DNA of 45,561 nt from Clostridia bacterium (GTDB lineage: Bacteria; Bacillota; Clostridia; Oscillospirales; CAG-272): NCBI GenBank assembly GCA_017631325.1, contig JAGBTM010000029.1:1-45561 (forward strand). The letters are read 5' to 3'. Both the position numbers and the translations under genes were made by a program. Shown piece after piece: positions 41,259-45,561 of this stretch (the stretch's first letter is position 1; the number at the start of each line of letters is the position of its first letter). The notes below the pieces were generated by a model that worked only from the letters and a program-made list of their open reading frames with translations, was not told the origin of the DNA and did not search any database.

Positions 41259-43012
41259 TGAAAAAAGGTAACAAAAAAAGCACCGTCTCACGCGTGCTCG
41301 GGTATATAGGAAAGCATAAATACCTACTACCCGTGTCGTTTTTTCTCGCATTTATATACACCTTTGTTTCGCTTGCTATTCCCTATTTTATAGGCGAGGC
41401 GATAGACTGTATCGTAGGAGTAGGCAGTGTCGATTTTGAAAAAATAAGCGGTATTCTTCTTCTTTGCATACTCCTTACAGCCCTTGCTGCAATATCGAGC
41501 TTCTTCGTTTCGGTTATCAACAACCGCATAGCATATTCAGTAACTCGCGATATGCGTGCTGAAGCGTTCAAAAAAATACAGAAGCTTCCCCTTGCCTATA
41601 TCGATACAACCTCTCACGGAGACACCGTAAACCGTATCATCAATGACACCGACCGTTTTTCTGAGGGACTTCTTCTTGGATTTACGCAGGTGTTCACGGG
41701 CATACTGACAATTTTCGGCACTCTCTTATTTATGTTTATGCTAAGCTGGCAGATAGCAATCGTTGTCGTGGTTCTGACGCCACTTTCGATTTTTATTGCC
41801 AAGTTTATAGGCAGCAAAACGTACAGTATGTTCATTAAACGCTCCGAGGACGAGGCCGAGGCCGCTGCCTTTATAAGCGAGATGGTAGAAAATCAGAAGC
41901 TTATAAGAGCGTTTAACAAGGAGGAAAGCTCAAAGGAGCGGTTTTTTGGAATTGGCAAAAGACTTGAAAAGAGCACCCTTAACGCTATATTTCTGTCCTC
42001 TCTTACCAACCCTACCACAAGATTTGTGAACAGCATCGTTTACGCGGCAGTCGTGCTTGTCGGTGCAATACTGATAATTTCGGGTGACCCGATGGGAGCC
42101 GTTTTAACTATAGGCGAGTTCTCCATACTTCTCTCGTACACCAACCAGTATACGAAGCCTTTTAATGAGATTTCGGGAATTATTGCGGAGTTTCAGGGAG
42201 CTTTAGCTTCTGCGGCCAGAGTTTTCGACCTTATCGAGCAGGAGAACGAGTCCGAGGACGGCACAATAGTTATTCAAAATGCTGACGGTGAGGTTTTGCT
42301 TAAGGACGTATCCTTTTCCTACAGCGACGACAAGCCGCTTATCGACGCCTTAAATCTGTCTGTAAGCCGAGGTGAGCGAATTGCTATCGTAGGGCCTACG
42401 GGTTGTGGAAAAACTACGCTTATCAACCTGCTTATGCGCTTTTATGACGCTAAGAGCGGTCAAATTTCGCTCGACGGCCACGAGTTGCGCTCTCTCACAA
42501 GACACAGTCTGCGTTCCTGCTACGGAATGGTTCTTCAAGACACCTGGCTAACGGCAGGAAGCGTAAAAGACAATATAGCATTCGGCAAGCCCGATGCTAC
42601 CGATGAGGAAATCGTAAATGCGGCAAAATCCGCACACGCCCACAGCTTTATAAAGAGGCTGGAGCACGGATACGACACTATACTTGGCGAGGGCGGCGAC
42701 GGACTTTCCGCAGGACAAAAGCAGCTGATTTGCATAGCTCGAATTATGCTCACCTCACCGAACATGCTTATTCTTGATGAGGCAACCTCATCGATAGACA
42801 CGCGCACTGAGATGAAAATCCAAAGCGTCTTTGCGCAAATTATGACAGGACGCACCAGCTTCATAGTAGCGCACAGGCTTTCCACCGTCAGAGAGGCCGA
42901 CCTGATACTCGTTATGAGAGATGGTAAAATCATAGAAACAGGAAAGCACGAGCAGCTTCTCTCTCGAGGAGGATTTTATTCTCAGCTATATAACAGTCAG
43001 TTTGCGCATTAA
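41258..43012 (+). CDS. ABC exporter half-transporter, catalytic subunit
   Basis: A 584-residue partner of the preceding protein. Walker A GPTGCGKT, Walker B ILDEATSSID with the catalytic Glu, and the H-loop VAHRLST are canonical, but the signature is LSAGQKQ instead of LSGGQ. That signature faces the partner's degenerate Walker site, so the pair has one working and one degenerate ATP site. Substrate may be a drug, lipid or peptide; neighbours do not say. AAAGGAGG precedes the ATG. Confidence 0.93.
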   Translation: MKKGNKKSTVSRVLGYIGKHKYLLPVSFFLAFIYTFVSLAIPYFIGEAIDCIVGVGSVDFEKISGILLLCILLTALAAISSFFVSVINNRIAYSVTRDMRAEAFKKIQKLPLAYIDTTSHGDTVNRIINDTDRFSEGLLLGFTQVFTGILTIFGTLLFMFMLSWQIAIVVVVLTPLSIFIAKFIGSKTYSMFIKRSEDEAEAAAFISEMVENQKLIRAFNKEESSKERFFGIGKRLEKSTLNAIFLSSLTNPTTRFVNSIVYAAVVLVGAILIISGDPMGAVLTIGEFSILLSYTNQYTKPFNEISGIIAEFQGALASAARVFDLIEQENESEDGTIVIQNADGEVLLKDVSFSYSDDKPLIDALNLSVSRGERIAIVGPTGCGKTTLINLLMRFYDAKSGQISLDGHELRSLTRHSLRSCYGMVLQDTWLTAGSVKDNIAFGKPDATDEEIVNAAKSAHAHSFIKRLEHGYDTILGEGGDGLSAGQKQLICIARIMLTSPNMLILDEATSSIDTRTEMKIQSVFAQIMTGRTSFIVAHRLSTVREADLILVMRDGKIIETGKHEQLLSRGGFYSQLYNSQFAH

Positions 43013-43020
43013 CAAAATTT

Positions 43021-43050
43021 ACCGAGCTCACAACGTGGGCTCGGTTTTTT
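43021..43050 (+). terminator. Terminator after the ABC exporter
   Basis: CCGAGC (43022-43027) with GCTCGG (43039-43044), extended by CAC/GTG inside, then six T. Confidence 0.88.
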
Positions 43051-43212
43051 ATTTCACTCGCCAAAGCAATACACTTAAACGAGATTTTATTTCAGTAGGC
43101 ACGGTAATGCGCCTGAACGAGATTTTATTTCACCTGATAAAACGATGTAATTGAACAAGATTTTATTATACTCGCAAAAGCAACGTATTCGCAAGGTTTT
43201 TATTCCACATCC
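43043..43212. repeat. Degenerate 38-bp tandem repeats
   Basis: About four to five copies at 38-base spacing, anchored on AACGAGATTTTATTTCA-like segments at about 43043, 43081, 43119, 43157 and 43193 (the last spacing is 36). The intervening ~21 bases also resemble each other (CTCGC-AAAGCAA), unlike CRISPR spacers. They end just before the promoter of the Mrr-type gene. Confidence 0.7.
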
Positions 43213-43214
43213 AC

Positions 43215-43243
43215 TTGCAAAAATGAGCTGTTTATGATAAAAT
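43215..43243 (+). promoter_or_regulatory. Predicted sigma-A promoter of the Mrr-type nuclease gene
   Basis: TTGCAA (43215-43220), 17-base spacer, TAAAAT (43238-43243), immediately after the 38-bp repeats. Confidence 0.7.
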
Positions 43244-43268
43244 GTAGATAGAAAGGATTGGTGGCGGT

Positions 43269-44258
43269 ATGTCAATTACACCTGGACACTCAAAAATATA
43301 TAAGCAAATAGTCACTCTCCTCGAGCGAGTAAGACTAAGCAGGCAGGATATTATTCTAAGCTGTATACGAAGCGCGGGACTTCTAGAAAACGAAGGCGAT
43401 GCTCACGCGATAGGCAGCGCACACAACAGGCTCAGAAGCAACGTAGGCGCGGTTTTAAACGAGATGGAGGCGCGCGACCTTATTGCTACCGATACAGGCG
43501 GTCTTTATTATCTCGTTTCGGCAAAGCCCGTCATTATCCGTATAGAGAAATGCGAAAATGAAATTATAAAGTCTCTGACAGCCTCCCCTTTAACAAAGCG
43601 TGAGCTTCGCGATAAGCTGAAGAATGTTTTTGGCACCGATAAGACCGCGACGACCAGAGACGACGAAACACTCTTTTCGTTTATGGGTCAGGTTCTTAAG
43701 AAGCTCCAGACTCTCGGTATAATAAGCCTTAGTGGAGATGTCTACTCACTTACAAAATCCGCATCGGCAAAGGCAGACGATATCAACGCTATGCTTTCGC
43801 TCAAGAGCGATTTTCTCTCAAAAATTCACATGCGTGGCGGCGAGTTTTTCGAAAATTATTTTCTCGCTCTGCTCTCAAAATACTCACAAAAGCACGGCAG
43901 AAAAATACTTGAGTGCTACGTTACCGGCGGAGCGGCAGACGGTGGTATTGACGGGGTTATGAGAACCGAGGACTCACTCGGCTTCCTTGAAACCACGATG
44001 GTGCAGACAAAAAACCGAAATGAAATAGTCAGCGAAACTGACGTGCGCGGATTTTACGGAGCAGTATGCGCAAAGCGTGGTTCAAGAGGAATTTTTGCAA
44101 CGACGTCAGATTTTCACTCGGGCGCCCAGAGCTTTTTGGACAGCCTTGACGACTGCGTGGGCATAAACGGAGAGCGCCTATTCAAGATGGCGCTTGAATG
44201 TCAATACGGCATAAAAAAATCGGCCGGCAAGCTTGTCGTAGACACCAAAATTATATAG
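43269..44258 (+). CDS. Mrr-type restriction endonuclease-like protein
   Basis: A 329-residue protein. The N-terminal ~170 residues are winged-helix-like, consistent with DNA binding (VLNEMEARDLIATD, VLKKLQTLGIISLSG). The C-terminal part is a PD-(D/E)XK Mrr catalytic domain: GGEFFENYF (191-198), DGGIDG (224-229), QTK (246-248), and RGIFATTSDFHSGAQSF. Mrr enzymes cut methylated DNA or act in defence, so a solitary copy without methyltransferase is compatible with a type IV system. The start follows GGTGGCGG; AAAGGA lies a little farther. No partner gene is adjacent. Confidence 0.85.
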   Translation: MSITPGHSKIYKQIVTLLERVRLSRQDIILSCIRSAGLLENEGDAHAIGSAHNRLRSNVGAVLNEMEARDLIATDTGGLYYLVSAKPVIIRIEKCENEIIKSLTASPLTKRELRDKLKNVFGTDKTATTRDDETLFSFMGQVLKKLQTLGIISLSGDVYSLTKSASAKADDINAMLSLKSDFLSKIHMRGGEFFENYFLALLSKYSQKHGRKILECYVTGGAADGGIDGVMRTEDSLGFLETTMVQTKNRNEIVSETDVRGFYGAVCAKRGSRGIFATTSDFHSGAQSFLDSLDDCVGINGERLFKMALECQYGIKKSAGKLVVDTKII

Positions 44259-44320
44259 TAGCGTTAAATCAAACCTAAGCTTATCAAAACAGCCGACAAT
44301 CTCACCTCTAGAAAATAAAT

Positions 44321-44358
44321 GCGCACAGCTTGTGCGCAGCGCAAAACCACGCTGTTTT
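44321..44358 (+). terminator. Terminator-like tandem hairpins after the Mrr-type gene
   Basis: GCGCACA (44321-44327) with TGTGCGC (44331-44337), then AGCG with CGCT followed by GTTTTTC. They lie 63 bases after the stop. The remainder of 44259-44453 is AT-rich with no other clear signal. Confidence 0.55.
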
Positions 44359-44453
44359 TCACTTCTTTTTCAAAATGTCAGACGGAAATTTTAAAGCAAA
44401 TTTTGATAGCAAATGTTCTATTTTGCAAATAATAATTTACAAAATGAGGGTTT

Positions 44454-44657
44454 ATGGACTTTTCTAAATACGGATATAAGCACAAAGCAAGCTGTGAAAG
44501 CTGTGAATTTTACGAATACGATGAATACGACGACAGTTATAACTGCAACATGAGTCTTGACGAGGATGAGATGGTTTCCGTGCTTTCAGGCATGAAGCGC
44601 GAATGTCCCTATTACAGATATTACGATGAGTATAAAAGCACACAAAAGCAAATTTAA
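44454..44657 (+). CDS. Small Cys-rich acidic protein (DUF6472-like)
   Basis: A 67-residue protein with four cysteines (CESCEFYEY, YNCNMS, ECPYY) embedded in Tyr/Asp/Glu-rich sequence, ending in a basic tail. It resembles the DUF6472-like proteins of Clostridia, a family without known function; the cysteine pattern suggests a single metal ion. GAGGG lies just before the ATG. Confidence 0.75.
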   Translation: MDFSKYGYKHKASCESCEFYEYDEYDDSYNCNMSLDEDEMVSVLSGMKRECPYYRYYDEYKSTQKQI

Positions 44658-44773
44658 CAAGGCGCTAAAACTACGCATTTATGAATATTTCACCCCTTTT
44701 AGCACATAATAACACTAACAAACAAAACGCGAAGCTTCAGCTTCGCACGGCGCACTATCAAAGAGGAGATATT

Positions 44774-45145
44774 ATGAGCGATAAGAAATACTATTTTTGT
44801 GAGCATTGTGGAAATCTCGTAGATTTTCACGAGAAGGAAGCTAACTGCTGCGGCAAAAAAATGAAGCAGATTTTAGACGGTGTCGAAGGCGCTTCAAAGG
44901 AAAAGCATGCGCCATCCGTTACCATTAACGGCAACTCGGTCACTGTATCCGTCGGAAACGGTACACACCCTATGACCAAAGAGCACTTGATAGAATGGGT
45001 ATATCTGAAAACTGACAATGGCAGATATATAAAATATCTCGACATTGATAAAAAGCCAAGTGTTACCTTCTCTATAAAGGATGAAAAGCCTCTTGAGGTC
45101 TGCGCCTACTGTAACCAGCACGGCCTCTGGAAAGCAGAAATGTAA
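44774..45145 (+). CDS. Superoxide reductase (desulfoferrodoxin)
   Basis: A 123-residue non-haem iron enzyme that reduces superoxide to peroxide, typical of anaerobes. The N-terminal desulforedoxin-like domain has Cys9, Cys12, Cys25 and Cys26. The catalytic iron site is complete: EKH (Glu43, Lys44, His45), GTHPMTKEH (His65, His71) and CNQH (Cys113, His116). The ATG at 44774 has GAGGAG upstream; an earlier in-frame ATG at 44681 has no such site. A terminator follows. Confidence 0.93.
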   Translation: MSDKKYYFCEHCGNLVDFHEKEANCCGKKMKQILDGVEGASKEKHAPSVTINGNSVTVSVGNGTHPMTKEHLIEWVYLKTDNGRYIKYLDIDKKPSVTFSIKDEKPLEVCAYCNQHGLWKAEM

Positions 45146-45171
45146 TTTACAGTACAACTTAATAAGCAAAA

Positions 45172-45212
45172 AGCAACCGTAGGTCAAAACAAAGACGTAC
45201 GGTTGCTTTTTT
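45172..45212 (+). terminator. Terminator after superoxide reductase
   Basis: AGCAACCGTA (45172-45181) with TACGGTTGCT (45198-45207), then a T run to 45212. Confidence 0.88.
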
Positions 45213-45561
45213 AGTAATTTGTTCTTTGCGATCAAAAAACCATAAAACACGCATATAGATAAACAAAAAAATAAATGGTCAAATAGATATATACATATAT
45301 AAATACATAGATAGATACATTGATACATCGATAGATAGAAAAAAAGATAATAGGTAGAATTGAAAACTTAACACGTGGCAAGGTTTAAAAATAAAAAATA
45401 CGAAAATCCTATCTAATCTGAAAAAGAAAAAAAGCCTTGCAGTAGCAAGACTCTGGAAAAAAGGAGAATATAGAAGATATTTGAGTTATCAAATATTCAC
45501 AGAAAACCGAATAAATTAAGAAACGGAAGCAAGTAAATGTGCTGCCTGTCTGTTGAGAATA
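45213..45561. other. AT-rich gene-free end of window
   Basis: No coding region is supported. It contains a low-complexity stretch of GATA/ATAC units (about 45285-45340), a CTTGC/GCAAG hairpin near 45436-45449, and an ATATTTGA/TCAAATAT hairpin (45477-45496). AAAAAAGGAG at about 45457 precedes no clear start. It may be the upstream region of a gene beyond the window. Confidence 0.5.

Noticed and set aside
43043-43212. Possible CRISPR array
   Set aside because: The intervening segments are similar to each other instead of unique, the repeats are degenerate, and no cas genes are present.
44681-44773. Upstream start for superoxide reductase at 44681
   Set aside because: The added 31 residues have no family counterpart and no ribosome binding site; the ATG at 44774 has a strong one and gives the usual N-terminus.

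Overview
The window looks like a chromosomal segment of an anaerobic, low-to-mid GC Firmicute of the class Clostridia, probably a gut commensal. The clues are strong AGGAGG-type ribosome binding sites, TTGACA-17-TATAAT promoters, the lepB-rbgA-rnhB-yraN and tig-clpP-clpX gene orders, T-box leaders before tyrS and thrS, a lysine riboswitch before the meso-diaminopimelate/lysine genes, and a superoxide reductase. No rRNA, prophage or insertion sequence was seen; one tRNA (Lys, UUU) is present. I cannot assign a genus.

Layout. 1-3635: lepB (5' end cut by the window; very long charged N-terminal extension), rbgA, rnhB and yraN, tightly packed. 3713-6228: threonine synthase, a small convergent DUF1540 protein and a metallophosphoesterase. 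6261-9738: tig, clpP and clpX, a protein-quality-control cluster with its own promoter and terminators. 9740-10683: about 940 bases without a conventional gene, holding a strong promoter, a run of six related hairpin/ribosome-binding-site/start-codon units that mostly open reading frames of only three codons, and a strong bidirectional terminator. 10719-14091 (minus): a polar amino acid ABC importer whose binding protein appears circularly permuted, preceded by an AraC regulator. 14284-16682 (minus): two COG0523/CobW-like GTPases, one with ten tandem His/Cys-rich repeats. 16809-21353: lysine riboswitch, dapA, dapB, ddh, lysA.

21354-22396: a small array of modules made of promoter, about 130-nt structured RNA, terminator and SLOG-like gene. 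One RNA copy has lost its gene, one is intact, and a third leaves only a promoter remnant. 22445-29175 (minus): a sugar operon (GH13, GH36, GPH-family transporter, GH1). 29255-31260 (minus): a small P-loop kinase, RidA and a polysaccharide deacetylase. 31458-35460: galM, T-box/tyrS and an AEC-family carrier. 35461-36043: two 195-bp tandem repeats abutting the 3' end of tRNA-Lys. 36190-39428: T-box/thrS and a second aldose-epimerase-like gene. 39543-43012: a heterodimeric ABC exporter. 43043-45212: degenerate 38-bp repeats, a solitary Mrr-type nuclease, a small Cys-rich protein and superoxide reductase. The last 350 bases are AT-rich and appear gene-free.

The two most unusual regions are the micro-ORF transcript (9853-10683) and the structured RNA plus SLOG-gene array (21354-22396). 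In the second, two diverged RNA copies keep the same fold through compensatory changes. The circularly permuted binding protein is a third notable point. Everything here was read by eye; no similarity search, folding program or profile search was run.
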